64,000 nucleotides of DNA from Alkalihalobacillus sp. FSL W8-0930 (GCA_037965595.1 CP150183.1:1426001-1490000); one strand, 5' to 3'; positions 33,216-42,536 are shown, counted from the stretch's first letter. The notes: a model not told the origin generated them from the sequence alone. Numbers and translations are program-made.

Positions 33216-35324
33216 ATGGGGAAAAAGAATAAAAAGCGTAAACACGTCCCGGTTCGGTTAAATGTTTTATTTATCATTGTCTTTCTACTTTTCTCAGCCT
33301 TAATTCTTCGTCTGGGAGTTGTTCAGATAGTACAAGGGGAAGAGTATGAAAAGGAATTAACACAAACAGCGAATCAAACCGCTCGAATCGATGCACCACG
33401 TGGTGTGATGTATGACAGATTTGGCCATACTGTTGTTGATAACGAAATGGAGCTATCCGTTACGTATACAAACCCTAGTGAACAATCATCTTCAAAGAAA
33501 ACAGAAGAAATGATTCGAATTGCTAATGAATTAGTAAAAATGATTGATGTCGATACAGAAAAAATTACGGAACGAGACAAAAAAGATTATTGGTACGAAA
33601 CCACACCTGCGGATGAAAGACAAGAATTACTTAAAAACGTAGATGGTGAATTAAGTGGAGCGGAAGAATACCAAGCAATTATTGACCAAATTACAGATGA
33701 ACAAATTAATTATAACGAAAATGAATTAAAGGTCATCGCAATTTACCGTGAAATGACCCGAGGATATGCAGGATCACCTCAACGCATTAAGCGTGCTATT
33801 ACAGAAGAAGAAGCACATAAAGTGTCCGAGCATCTAGATAAGCTTCCGGGAGTGGACATTCTGCGTGACTCACGTCGTAGTTATGTGTATGGAGATACAT
33901 TTAGAAACATTCTTGGGAATACAAGAACCATACCAGCTGAAAAAATTGATTCCTATTTAGCAAAGGGATACGATCGTTCAGACTTAGTTGGTAATAGTTA
34001 TCTTGAAGCACAATATGAAGATGTACTACGAGGACAGAAGGCAGAAATTAATCGCAGCTCAACACGGAATGGTTCTCAAACTGAGAATACAGTAGACGAA
34101 AAACCAGGAAGTCGTGGCAATGACCTTGTGTTAACGATTGATATGGAGATGCAGCAAAAGTTAGAGGAAATTACTGAGAGTGCTGTGAAAGCTAATGCGG
34201 GTGCTTTTTTAGATAATCGTGAAGCTTATGCGGTCATGATGAACCCGAAGACTGGAGAAATCCTTTCTATGGTAGGTTTTAAAGATGATCCATCTAGACC
34301 AGATGATGTTAAAGTAAATGATTCTGGTGTGTTAAATGATCAATTTGAGATGGGATCATCTGTAAAAGCAGCATCTGTTTTGACTGGTTTCCATACAGGG
34401 GTAATGAGTCCAAGTACAGTTATTCAGGATAGAAAGTTAGAATTACCGGGTAATGTAACAAAGAGATCTGTAGGTGATTCAATGGGGCCGGTGAACTATT
34501 TGTCCGCTCTTGAAAGGTCTTCTAACGTTTACATGTTTTATATTGCAATGAGAATGGCCAACTATGAATATGCTCCTAAAAAAACGTTTACTGATTTGAA
34601 TGCTGTAGACAATGCTTATGATGAAGCACGTTATTATTTTAGTCAGTTTGGTTTAGGAGCAAATCCCGGAATTGATTTACCTAGTGTAGCCACTGGATAC
34701 ATAGGTCCAAATGGAAATCCCGGAAACTTGCTGGATTTATTTATAGGTCAATACGATACTTATACTCCACTTCAAATGGTTCAATATATTTCCACTATTG
34801 CTAATGATGGTGCTCGTATGAGACCTCACCTTGTATCGGAAATACGTGAACCCTCTACAAATGGAGAAGAAGGCAATGTAGTTACACAAATGACGCCTGA
34901 AGTGTTGAATCAAATTGACATGAGTAAAGAGGATATACAACTTGTTAAGAATGGTTTAAAAAGAGTTGTGTATGGTTCAAGAGGTACCGCAAGTAGAATG
35001 GCACAGGGAAGAGACGGAGTTGAGAAAGTTAACTTTAATGCACAAATTCCTGATATGGCAGCTAAAACAGGTACTGCTCAGGTAAAAGTTAATGGTAGAG
35101 AAGCAAACAACCAAACTTTGGTTGGCTTTGCACCATTTGATGATCCAGAGGTTGCGTTTGCTGTTATTGTACCTGGTGTATATAAAACAACATCACCAAG
35201 TATTGCCCAAAAAATCGGTTCAAAGATGCTCAATGCTTACATCGACATCAACGAAAACCGCGAAGGACCAGAAGACGTAGAAACCGTCCTTGAAGACGTA
35301 GACACAGATCCAGAAGTAGAATAA
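33216..35324 (+). CDS. pbpA: Class B penicillin-binding protein PbpA (PBP2A type)
   Basis: 702 residues from ATG 33216 behind AAAAGGAGAG; the frame extends upstream but without a site. One N-terminal membrane anchor (about 14-36) follows a very basic tail (MGKKNKKRKHVPVR). A dimerisation/pedestal domain leads to the transpeptidase: S381-x2-K384 (GSSVK), S435-S-N437 (SSN) and K617-T-G (AKTGTAQ). There are no PASTA domains. The acidic C-terminal tail (EDVETVLEDVDTDPEVE) is notable. PbpA cross-links lateral-wall peptidoglycan in the elongasome. A small hairpin (AGACACC/GGTGTCT, 33148-33169) precedes it. Confidence 0.93.
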   Translation: MGKKNKKRKHVPVRLNVLFIIVFLLFSALILRLGVVQIVQGEEYEKELTQTANQTARIDAPRGVMYDRFGHTVVDNEMELSVTYTNPSEQSSSKKTEEMIRIANELVKMIDVDTEKITERDKKDYWYETTPADERQELLKNVDGELSGAEEYQAIIDQITDEQINYNENELKVIAIYREMTRGYAGSPQRIKRAITEEEAHKVSEHLDKLPGVDILRDSRRSYVYGDTFRNILGNTRTIPAEKIDSYLAKGYDRSDLVGNSYLEAQYEDVLRGQKAEINRSSTRNGSQTENTVDEKPGSRGNDLVLTIDMEMQQKLEEITESAVKANAGAFLDNREAYAVMMNPKTGEILSMVGFKDDPSRPDDVKVNDSGVLNDQFEMGSSVKAASVLTGFHTGVMSPSTVIQDRKLELPGNVTKRSVGDSMGPVNYLSALERSSNVYMFYIAMRMANYEYAPKKTFTDLNAVDNAYDEARYYFSQFGLGANPGIDLPSVATGYIGPNGNPGNLLDLFIGQYDTYTPLQMVQYISTIANDGARMRPHLVSEIREPSTNGEEGNVVTQMTPEVLNQIDMSKEDIQLVKNGLKRVVYGSRGTASRMAQGRDGVEKVNFNAQIPDMAAKTGTAQVKVNGREANNQTLVGFAPFDDPEVAFAVIVPGVYKTTSPSIAQKIGSKMLNAYIDINENREGPEDVETVLEDVDTDPEVE

Positions 35325-35338
35325 GAATAAATCTTTTT

Positions 35339-35372
35339 AAAAGAAGCAGACACCCCGTCTGCTTCTTTTTTT
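35339..35372 (+). terminator. Terminator after pbpA
   Basis: AAAAGAAGCAGAC 35339-35351 pairs with GTCTGCTTCTTTT 35357-35369, then T3. Confidence 0.92.
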
Positions 35373-35463
35373 CTGTCTGTTCTCTGGTGTTAATAACTTT
35401 TATGGTTTTTATCGGCGTAAATTGAAATGGGATTATGAAATCGGTTACAGTGATACAAAGATT

Positions 35464-35479
35464 AATAAAGCGCTTCCAT
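35464..35479 (+). promoter_or_regulatory. Candidate cre upstream of the citrate-type transporter
   Basis: AATAAAGCGCTTCCAT shares the AAAGCGCTT core and CA of the CcpA site (TGAAAGCGCTTTCA) with three mismatches. It sits between a possible promoter (TTGAAA 35422-35427 and TACAGT 35446-35451) and the start codon. CcpA control is known for citM of B. subtilis. Confidence 0.4.
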
Positions 35480-35516
35480 TAAAGTGCATCTGAGAATGAG
35501 AGTAGGAGGGTTTTAT

Positions 35517-36851
35517 ATGTTAACTGTAATCGGACTTTTAATTATTATAACGATTGTTGGTTTATTGATGTGGGGAAAGATTAGCCCAATAGTAGGAATG
35601 GTGCTTGTTCCGATAGTTGGTGCGTTTGCAGCTGGGTTCAATCCATCTGAGATTATGGCGTTCACTGAATCAGGGATTGGAACGGTCATGAATGTTGTGA
35701 TCATGTTTATCTTTGCTATTTTGTTTTTTGGAATCATGCAAGACACAGGCTTGTTTAATCCTCTAATTTCTGGATTAATTAAGGTGTCTAAAGGAAACGT
35801 TGTAACGGTTGCTACCTGTACAGCCATTGTTGGGGCGATTGCGCATCTAGACGGCGCTGGAGCCACAACATTCCTATTTACCATTCCAGCACTTCTACCG
35901 CTTTACAAGCAGCTGCATATGAGCCGCTACTTGCTGTTACTTATTATCGCAACAAGTGCGTCGGTTATGAATATGGTGCCTTGGGCGGGACCTACAGGAC
36001 GGGTTGCCTCCATTTTGGGCGAGAGTCCAGCGGATGTATGGAGACCATTAATTCCTATTCAGATTATTGGATTGGTTATGGTTGTTATCTTAGCCTTCTT
36101 CTTAGGGATCCGTGAAAAGCGTCGAATTGCTCGGAAATTTGCGAACGGAGAAATCAAAGAGTCGGATCAAGCGTATTCAGGAAATCTAGCTCTTCAAGAG
36201 CAAGCAGCAACAATGAGTGAAGAAGACAAAAGCTTGTTGCGTCCGAAATTAATGATTGTTAACTTAATCATTATGCTGTCTACTGTAGCTGCTTTACTCG
36301 AAGCAACGTGGGAACCTGGTCTTATTTTCATGGTAGCATTAAGTGTTGCATTAGTTGTTAATTATCCTAATGTGAAATTACAGATGGAACGAATTAAAGT
36401 TCATGCACCAAGTGCTCTTTCAATGGCTTCAGTTATTTTAGCAGCAGGTGTATTTTTAGGAGTTATAAGAGAAACGGGAATGCTTGAAGCGATTGCTTTA
36501 TCATTGGTTGATGTGTTACCTGCAGCCGTTGTACCTAATCTTCATATTATTATGGGCTTACTCGGTGTGCCTCTTGATCTTCTAACAAGTACAGATGCTT
36601 ACTATTTTGCGCTTCTACCGATTGTTGATGGAATTACCTCTCAGTTTGGAGTAGAAACGGCATCAGCAGCATACGCGATGCTAATTGGAAATGTCATTGG
36701 AACCTTTGTCAGTCCGTTTGCACCGGCTCTATGGTTAGGAATTGGTCTGGCTGGAGCAGAAATGGGTAAACATATTCGCTACTCCTTCTTATGGATGTGG
36801 GGATTCAGTATCATTTTAGTATTAATCGCCGTTGTAATTGGTGTAGTATAA
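35517..36851 (+). CDS. CitMHS-family transporter (citrate/organic acid)
   Basis: 444 residues from ATG 35517, 7 bases after AGGAGGG. About 11-12 membrane helices. AHLDGAGATTFLFTIPALLPLY, NMVPWAGPTGRVASILG and GVPLDLLTSTDAYYFALLP are the conserved substrate and cation motifs of the CitM/CitH family, which carries divalent-metal citrate complexes with protons. No CitS-CitT two-component genes are adjacent. The specific metal and acid cannot be told. Confidence 0.9.
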   Translation: MLTVIGLLIIITIVGLLMWGKISPIVGMVLVPIVGAFAAGFNPSEIMAFTESGIGTVMNVVIMFIFAILFFGIMQDTGLFNPLISGLIKVSKGNVVTVATCTAIVGAIAHLDGAGATTFLFTIPALLPLYKQLHMSRYLLLLIIATSASVMNMVPWAGPTGRVASILGESPADVWRPLIPIQIIGLVMVVILAFFLGIREKRRIARKFANGEIKESDQAYSGNLALQEQAATMSEEDKSLLRPKLMIVNLIIMLSTVAALLEATWEPGLIFMVALSVALVVNYPNVKLQMERIKVHAPSALSMASVILAAGVFLGVIRETGMLEAIALSLVDVLPAAVVPNLHIIMGLLGVPLDLLTSTDAYYFALLPIVDGITSQFGVETASAAYAMLIGNVIGTFVSPFAPALWLGIGLAGAEMGKHIRYSFLWMWGFSIILVLIAVVIGVV

Positions 36852-36855
36852 TAAC

Positions 36856-36891
36856 AAAAACCAGCGAATCTAAACATTCGCTGGTTTTTTT
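36856..36891 (+). terminator. Terminator after the CitMHS gene
   Basis: AAAAACCAGCGAAT 36856-36869 pairs with ATTCGCTGGTTTTT 36876-36889, then TT. Confidence 0.92.
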
Positions 36892-36947
36892 AAAATAATT
36901 TAAAGGGATTTTAAGAAGTTTGACGAATTATACGTAATAGAATCTAA

Positions 36948-37469
36948 TCATGTAATTAAAGCAAAGATTTCAGCTGTAGACATACCACTTGTAATCTCAT
37001 ACGCACCTGGTTTTAAGAAACCTGCTAGATTTTGTTGTTCAGCTTGTCTTACAAAGTCCTGCTTGTTATCAATGATGTTTCCACGAATGAGTTCATCCGC
37101 TACTTGGAAGCTAGTCATTCCATTACGAATGATCAACAAGAATACTTCTTCAGATTCTTGTTCCTGCTCTTCTTCCTGTTCCTCTTCAGGTTCTTCTTCT
37201 GACTCCTCTTCTTCTCTAGCAGCATATTCTGCTTCAACTTCTAGTCGAGTCGTGTCAATCACCGTGTTCACTTCGTTTTCCCATTCTTCTGAGTTTCGAA
37301 CCAGATAACCCTGTTCCTCTAATTGTCCGATCATTTCATCATCAGTAAGTAAGGTTTCAGCTTGTACTTCAGCATCGGTCTCATTAGAAGTGTTCGTAAA
37401 ATAAACCGTTCCACACGCTACAGAGGCAACAATTAAGCCGATTGAGAAACTTCTTAATGAATTAGCCAT
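36948..37469 (-). CDS. Membrane-anchored protein with MltG/YceG N-terminal-like domain
   Basis: 173 residues. A signal-anchor (about 8-26) is followed by a variable region, a glutamate run (about 85-108, mostly Glu with Gln and Ser) and a C-terminal LysM-like segment (LIIRNGMTSFQVADELIRG to LKPGAYEITSGMSTAEIF) that resembles the N-terminal subdomain of MltG. The catalytic MltG domain is absent, so it is not expected to cut glycan. It starts at ATG 37469, overlapping the end of the upstream gene by 8 bases, so the two are coupled. Confidence 0.78.
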   Translation of the reverse strand: MANSLRSFSIGLIVASVACGTVYFTNTSNETDAEVQAETLLTDDEMIGQLEEQGYLVRNSEEWENEVNTVIDTTRLEVEAEYAAREEEESEEEPEEEQEEEQEQESEEVFLLIIRNGMTSFQVADELIRGNIIDNKQDFVRQAEQQNLAGFLKPGAYEITSGMSTAEIFALIT

Positions 37470-37848
37470 GCGTGTACACCCTCTTGCCTTCTTCAGGGCG
37501 GTCTAAGAAGGGAGCAAGAACTTGATCGACTTCCATCGCATTTAAGCCAGTTTCAGACGCAATTCCTTCTGTTGAGTATCCTCTTTTATGCAGATCAAGA
37601 ACATCCCTCATAATTTGAACCTGCGTTTCAGAGCGAGTGGCGAGAGGTGTGTGCTGTGCGACAATCTCAGCGTCTAGTTCTAATGTACGTATTTGCTTTT
37701 TTAACTGATAGATTTCCTGCATGAAGGAGATTGACATATTTTCAATCTGCTGTTCATACTTCGAATTTCTCTCTTTTCGAAAAAATGAAAGTAGTATAAG
37801 TAACACTGCTATACCAAGTAGGATCGCTAGTGTCCATTCCATTGTCAT
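37462..37848 (-). CDS. Membrane-anchored coiled-coil/HTH-like small protein
   Basis: About 128 residues. One N-terminal membrane segment (WTLAILLGIAVLLILLSFF), a basic stop (RKERNSK), a coiled coil (about 33-63) and a C-terminal helix-turn-helix-like segment (DLHKRGYSTEGIASETGLNA). This layout recalls DUF6115-type bacillary proteins; I do not recognise it firmly. AGGAGG lies upstream; TTG 37851 is an alternative start. It is the first gene of a two-gene unit. Confidence 0.75.
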   Translation of the reverse strand: MTMEWTLAILLGIAVLLILLSFFRKERNSKYEQQIENMSISFMQEIYQLKKQIRTLELDAEIVAQHTPLATRSETQVQIMRDVLDLHKRGYSTEGIASETGLNAMEVDQVLAPFLDRPEEGKRVYTHG

Positions 37849-37885
37849 CAAACAAATGCCTCCTTAATTAACTTGATCGTTTTTT

Positions 37886-37914
37886 ATTATACATGTGTTT
37901 TCGAGACATTTCGA
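37886..37914 (-). promoter_or_regulatory. Candidate sigma-A promoter for the 37462-37848 gene
   Basis: On the minus strand TCGAAA is followed after 17 bp by a consensus TATAAT (37891-37886), 38 bases before the start. Confidence 0.6.
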
Positions 37915-38069
37915 TCGAATCAACAATTTTTTTAAGGAAATGAGTGATATTTAGTTGAAATGTCACATATTTATAAGGCAAATTAGGTTGTTCATAAAAG
38001 TCTTTTTCTTTTTTTGTAGTCCTAGCTTTACTTACAACACGTAAGACAAATTAAGACAATTTACCCTTC

Positions 38070-38098
38070 TTGTACCGAATCCATGCAGGCGATATGAT
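38070..38098 (+). promoter_or_regulatory. Sigma-A promoter of the glycan cassette
   Basis: TTGTAC 38070-38075, 17 bp, TATGAT 38093-38098, 46 bases before the DUF4912 gene. Confidence 0.7.
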
Positions 38099-38144
38099 TT
38101 AGGAACTACCAATTAAAAAGGTTCGGTAATGAATAAGAAGGGGG

Positions 38145-38714
38145 ATGAATCACTTGTCTGGCCAATCAAAACGCTCAATGTCTTTTTCTCTGCAATCAAC
38201 TAGTAAACCCTTCCTATTTAAACGTAAAGGGACTGGCGATTCCACAAACAACAGACCGCTTATATGGATTCATTCAGACCAAGCTTTCTTATTAGTTCAA
38301 AGTCCAACAAGTATCGTAATGAATTGGGTTATTCAAAAAGAAACAAGGGATATGGTAGCCCTTCATTTTAATGAGTCCTGGAGACGCCTTCATAAAAAAA
38401 TTCGTTTACATGATGTAACAAAGCTCATCTTCTCAAATGGATATTCAAATCGGTATCTTGAAGTGGAGGTGCCAGAGATGACAGATAACTGGCATTTTCA
38501 CCAGTTAGATTCGGGATGCTCTTATTTAGCGGAATTTGGAGTGGGACAAGATAAGGATCAATTTCTGCCACTCTTTCGAACAAATACAATTGATACGCCA
38601 ATCGTGAGCAGATTAGCCCAAAATGAGCCAAGCCAACTAGATTGGAAACAAGTGAACTTAGGGTCGTCAGGTCAATGGCAAGATCAATTTAGCGCTTATA
38701 CGATTTATGATTGA
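38145..38714 (+). CDS. DUF4912 domain protein
   Basis: 189 residues without signal or membrane segment. RPLIWIHSDQAFLLVQSPTSIVMNWVI and SNRYLEVEVPEMTDNWHFH and LDSGCSYLAEFG fit the DUF4912 beta-rich domain, which is often encoded beside GH57 glucan enzymes. ATG 38145 is adjacent to AAGGGGG, so TTG 38154 may be the true start. The gene ends 19 bases before the GH57-GT4 gene start and is probably co-transcribed. A carbohydrate-binding role is an inference from context. Confidence 0.8.
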   Translation: MNHLSGQSKRSMSFSLQSTSKPFLFKRKGTGDSTNNRPLIWIHSDQAFLLVQSPTSIVMNWVIQKETRDMVALHFNESWRRLHKKIRLHDVTKLIFSNGYSNRYLEVEVPEMTDNWHFHQLDSGCSYLAEFGVGQDKDQFLPLFRTNTIDTPIVSRLAQNEPSQLDWKQVNLGSSGQWQDQFSAYTIYD

Positions 38715-38733
38715 TATAGAGAGGAGAGCTGCA

Positions 38734-41493
38734 ATGAAAAAAGGTTATTATTCGCTCATTCTTCATGCCCACCTACCTTATGTTAGGCATGAAGAGGATC
38801 ATCGTTTAGAACAAAACTGGTTATTTGAAGCGATAACTGAATCGTATATCCCGCTCATTCATTCAATTGACCAAGCAAATCAAGCTCATGCTGTTACGCT
38901 CTCACTCTCGCCACCGCTTATGGAAATGCTTGCAGATCCACTTCTCCAAAAACGTTTTGTAAGCTACTTAAAGAATGTAGAGAGATTATTAAAGAAAGAA
39001 ACTCGTTTTCAGAAACAGCATGAGGTTCCAGATGACTTATTAGCGTTTTACAAACGTAGATATTCCCTTATTCGAGACTTTATTAAGAAATGGAATGGTC
39101 AATTACTGTCAGCTTTTAAAGACCTTCACTTCAGAGGGTTGATCACTTGTATAACGTCCTCAGCGACGCATACATTCCTTCCTTATCTGTTAACAGAGGA
39201 AGGGGTTAGGCTACAGATTAAAGAAGGAATACGTTGCTTTGAAAAGCATTTTCAATTTACACCTAAAGGGTTTTGGGTTCCCGAGTGTGCCTTTAATGAT
39301 CGAGTGGACAAGGTACTCGCGGAAGAGGGGATTCTGTATACGTTTGTTGATGAGCATGCATTGCTCCAATCAAATCCTCGTCCTGAGAAGGGAAGTGGTG
39401 CACCTGTTTTGAGTAAACAAGGTGTAGCGCTCTTTCCAAGGCATACAAGCTTATCTGCGCAAGTATGGAGCTCAACAGATGGCTATCCAGGGGATGAATG
39501 GTACAGAGAATTTTATCGAGACATTGCTTATGAGCGAGAGTGGTCATACATAAAGCCACATATGCACCCTGAGGGTATTCGCTTTGACACCGGTCTTAAA
39601 TTTAGTCGAGTGACTGGTCAAAGTGAGACGAAGGCATTCTACTCCCCTAAGGTTGCGGACGAACGAGTAAGTGCTCATGCGAACCATTTTATTGAAAAGG
39701 TGACTGAGCAAGCTGATCGGCATAAAGCGCAGTGTTTCCCACCTTATATGATGGTCACTCCATTTGATGCCGAATTATTTGGGCATTGGTGGTTTGAGGG
39801 GCCGGCATGGATTGAGAGTTTGATTAAACAATCTTATGATCAGATCGAGTGGATTACACCAGAGCTTTATTTAGAGGCGCATAATAGAGATTTAGAGACA
39901 GTAGATGTCTCATTTACAACATGGGGAAGAGACGGCTATGGCAGTGTCTGGATCAATGAAAAGAATTCCTGGGTTTATCCCATTTTTCATAAGATGGAAA
40001 GTACATTGTGTACGTTAATCGATCAATATAACGAGGAAGCCACAGATCTTGAGAAGCGAGCTCTAAACCAGCTCATGCGTGATTGGATGTTAGCTACAAG
40101 TAGTGATTGGGCTTTCATTATGGATGGGGATACGGCTACTGAGTACGCAACCTCACGCGTAAGAGAGCACGAGAAACGCTTTAATCAATTACTTACAGCG
40201 TTAATAACAAAGACGGTTACTCCAGCTGACCTTACTCGATTTGAAAAAGCCTATCCGTTTTTGTTGAATCTAAAGGGAGATGCCTTTTTTAAAACCGAGC
40301 TTCGTGATATTCAAGACAGGATTCCAAACGCAAATCAATCAGCTGTTTTACTTTTAACGTGGGAGTATCCACCGATTACGGCTGGGGGGTTATCCATTCA
40401 TGTATCAAACCTAGCTGTTGCTTTAGCAAAAAAAGACGTGATTGTACATGTCATAACTAGCTATGTAGACGGCTTACCTACTTATGAAAAGGTGGAAGGT
40501 GTACATGTACACCGAGTGCAAAGCCTGCAACCATACGCTCCGAGCTTTCATGATTGGATTGGAGGGTTGAACTTCGCCATGGTAAAGGCCGGGGAAGCGT
40601 TAGCCAAAAAGCATAAGATCGATTTGATTCACGCCCATGATTGGTTAGTCAGTGTAGCGGCTATTGGATTGAAACAAAAGCTGCAAATCCCAATGATTGC
40701 AACAATTCATGCAACGGAACAAGGAAGAATGAAAGGGAATTTGAATCAACGGCAAAGTATAATCCAAGCAAAAGAAGAGCGATTAATGTATGAAGCCAAG
40801 CGAGTAATTGTATGTAGTGAATCAATGAAACAGGAGCTGAATTCACAGTACCGAGTCGCAAAATCTAAAATATCGGTTATCCCAAACGCCTCCAGATTTA
40901 CTAGAAAAATTGAGAGCAAAGCATTAAATCAAAAGGTTACTCTTTTTAGCTTCGGCAGATTTGTTCCAGAGAAAGGATTTCAGTTCTTGTTGGAAGCGAT
41001 CCAATTGTTGAGACACGAAGGATTAGACTTTCATTTGCAGCTAGCAGGTGAAGGGCCTTACTATGACCGACTGCTGCAATTAACTGAGTCACTGAAGCTA
41101 AAAAAGCATGTAACTTTTACAGGATTTTTAAATGCTTCTGAGTGTCTGGCAAAGCTTGAAGAAGCAGATATAGTGGTTGTTCCAAGTCTATATGAGCCAT
41201 TCGGCCTTTCGGCGCTTGAAGCAATGAGCGTAGGAAAACCCGTAGTTGCCTCAAACGTTGGTGGTCTAAAGGAACTAATTACACATGAAAAAAATGGCTT
41301 ACTGTTTGAACCTGGTGATGTGAAAGAGTTAGTGAATCAGCTAGCCTTGTTGATTAAAGAACCGCTAGAAAGAGCTAGAATTGCACAACAGGCCGCACAG
41401 GTTGCAGATCAATATACGTGGCAGCGCACAGCAGATTACACGCTTGAACAAATAAAAGAAGTAATAAATGAACGAGTCATCTCAACTTACTAA
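38734..41493 (+). CDS. Fusion of GH57 alpha-glucan branching-type enzyme and GT4 glycosyltransferase
   Basis: 919 residues from ATG 38734 behind GAGGAGAG. Residues 1 to about 520 are a GH57 (DUF1957) domain: HAHLPYVRH at the start, catalytic nucleophile E184 in WVPECAF, and acid/base D345 in PFDAELFGHWWFEG. Residues from about 535 are a GT4 glycosyltransferase: WEYPPITAGGLSIHVSNLA, HAHDW, FGRFVPEKGF and the E821-x7-E829 motif (EPFGLSALE). In other bacteria these exist as separate branching enzyme and glycogen-synthase-like proteins. Together they could extend and branch an alpha-glucan. No glgBCDAP operon is visible, so the product is unknown. Confidence 0.9.
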   Translation: MKKGYYSLILHAHLPYVRHEEDHRLEQNWLFEAITESYIPLIHSIDQANQAHAVTLSLSPPLMEMLADPLLQKRFVSYLKNVERLLKKETRFQKQHEVPDDLLAFYKRRYSLIRDFIKKWNGQLLSAFKDLHFRGLITCITSSATHTFLPYLLTEEGVRLQIKEGIRCFEKHFQFTPKGFWVPECAFNDRVDKVLAEEGILYTFVDEHALLQSNPRPEKGSGAPVLSKQGVALFPRHTSLSAQVWSSTDGYPGDEWYREFYRDIAYEREWSYIKPHMHPEGIRFDTGLKFSRVTGQSETKAFYSPKVADERVSAHANHFIEKVTEQADRHKAQCFPPYMMVTPFDAELFGHWWFEGPAWIESLIKQSYDQIEWITPELYLEAHNRDLETVDVSFTTWGRDGYGSVWINEKNSWVYPIFHKMESTLCTLIDQYNEEATDLEKRALNQLMRDWMLATSSDWAFIMDGDTATEYATSRVREHEKRFNQLLTALITKTVTPADLTRFEKAYPFLLNLKGDAFFKTELRDIQDRIPNANQSAVLLLTWEYPPITAGGLSIHVSNLAVALAKKDVIVHVITSYVDGLPTYEKVEGVHVHRVQSLQPYAPSFHDWIGGLNFAMVKAGEALAKKHKIDLIHAHDWLVSVAAIGLKQKLQIPMIATIHATEQGRMKGNLNQRQSIIQAKEERLMYEAKRVIVCSESMKQELNSQYRVAKSKISVIPNASRFTRKIESKALNQKVTLFSFGRFVPEKGFQFLLEAIQLLRHEGLDFHLQLAGEGPYYDRLLQLTESLKLKKHVTFTGFLNASECLAKLEEADIVVVPSLYEPFGLSALEAMSVGKPVVASNVGGLKELITHEKNGLLFEPGDVKELVNQLALLIKEPLERARIAQQAAQVADQYTWQRTADYTLEQIKEVINERVISTY

Positions 41494-41508
41494 AAAGGAG
41501 CGAAAGTC

Positions 41509-42255
41509 ATGGACCCCATTCGATCTGAACAATTTTTATGGACTGAAGAAAAAAGATTGGTTTCTCGAAACTCAAGTCCTCAGTCTACATTTAGCATGGA
41601 TGGCCAACTAAAGATTGGCTCGAATCGACAAGCGATGCTTACACATAAAGAGGATTTGTTAATGCCCAAAACCAGACTTGGCATTTGGACAGACAGAGGT
41701 ACCTCTTGGTTTTCAACAAATGAATGGGATTTGTTCCCTGGGTATTATCAAAAGAATGAATTACTTGTTAGTCATGCTTATCATCGGGATATGCATCTTT
41801 TAATTACGGCATTTGATCGTACTAATAAGTATGATCACGGATTTGTACGAACGTTAAGTATAAAAAATCAATCAGAGCAGTCTATTGCCTTTAAGCTACT
41901 GATTCACCAACAGCCACTTATGCCTGATCATTCGGAGGCACTAACCTTTTACGTCCCTGAAGAAAGAGCGCTCATTCATCATCAAGAGCATATGAGTACT
42001 TTAGTCGCAGCGAGGTTCGATGATGACATTCAAGTCCGCTATGAAGCAGGCTCCTACAAAAAGAATTGGAATGATCAAACAGGGACGGCTTTGTTTTCGC
42101 CTCTTGCTAGTGGTTCTGCCGAGAGTTTAATCATAATGAATGCACATATGAAACCTCATCAAGAGATAAAAGGGAACATGTGGGTGCTCCATCATGAGAC
42201 TTTAATGGGCCTTGAAGAAGCTCATCATAGTGTGCAAACAGATGTCTTAAGATAA
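41509..42255 (+). CDS. Glycan-cassette protein of unknown function
   Basis: 248 residues, soluble, starting at ATG 41509 behind AAAAGGAG, 15 bases after the fusion gene. It is predicted beta-rich (SRNSSPQSTFSMDG, LGIWTDRGTSWFSTNEWD, RTLSIKNQSEQSIAFKLLI). The layout recalls the N-terminal beta-sandwich of GH15-like or amylo-alpha-1,6-glucosidase proteins without a catalytic barrel. I do not recognise a family with confidence. Its place suggests a role with the GH57-GT4 enzyme. Confidence 0.7.
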   Translation: MDPIRSEQFLWTEEKRLVSRNSSPQSTFSMDGQLKIGSNRQAMLTHKEDLLMPKTRLGIWTDRGTSWFSTNEWDLFPGYYQKNELLVSHAYHRDMHLLITAFDRTNKYDHGFVRTLSIKNQSEQSIAFKLLIHQQPLMPDHSEALTFYVPEERALIHHQEHMSTLVAARFDDDIQVRYEAGSYKKNWNDQTGTALFSPLASGSAESLIIMNAHMKPHQEIKGNMWVLHHETLMGLEEAHHSVQTDVLR

Positions 42256-42282
42256 TCGGGATAAACTGTAAAGAAAAAACAC

Positions 42283-42311
42283 TTGATTCCTGCGCTTTGA
42301 TTTGCTATCAT
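42283..42311 (+). promoter_or_regulatory. Sigma-A promoter of rpmG
   Basis: TTGATT 42283-42288, 17 bp, TATCAT 42306-42311, 46 bases before rpmG. Confidence 0.75.
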
Positions 42312-42356
42312 AATCAAGTATGAAAGAAAGTAAGGAATGTTTGGAGGGATAAATTT

Positions 42357-42506
42357 ATGCGTGTACAAGTTACTCTTGCTTGCACGGAAACTGGTGATCG
42401 TACGTACATCACTTCTAAAAACAAGCGAACAAACCCTGAACGTATTGAGCTTAAAAAGTATAGCCCGCGCCTTAAGCGCCACACACTTCACCGCGAGACA
42501 AAATAA
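42357..42506 (+). CDS. rpmG: 50S ribosomal protein L33, zinc-free form
   Basis: 49 residues, [19 protein letters not shown] to RHTLHRETK, near identical in pattern to RpmGA of B. subtilis. It has one cysteine (C9) instead of the CxxC pairs, so it is the zinc-independent (C-) paralogue that replaces the zinc form under zinc limitation in some bacteria. TTTGGAGGG precedes ATG 42357. It has its own promoter and terminator. Confidence 0.96.
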   Translation: MRVQVTLACTETGDRTYITSKNKRTNPERIELKKYSPRLKRHTLHRETK

Positions 42507-42536
42507 GCAGGCGATTTTCGCCGCTTATTTTTTTTT
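42501..42536 (+). terminator. Terminator at the end of rpmG
   Basis: AAATAAGCAGGCG 42501-42513 pairs with CGCCGCTTATTT 42519-42530 (one bulge), then T6. It includes the rpmG stop. Confidence 0.9.

Noticed and set aside
34290-35200. Possible mosaic segment in pbpA with slightly different codon style
   Set aside because: By eye this part looks more AT-rich than the flanks, but no count was made and the protein is intact, so transfer is not supported.
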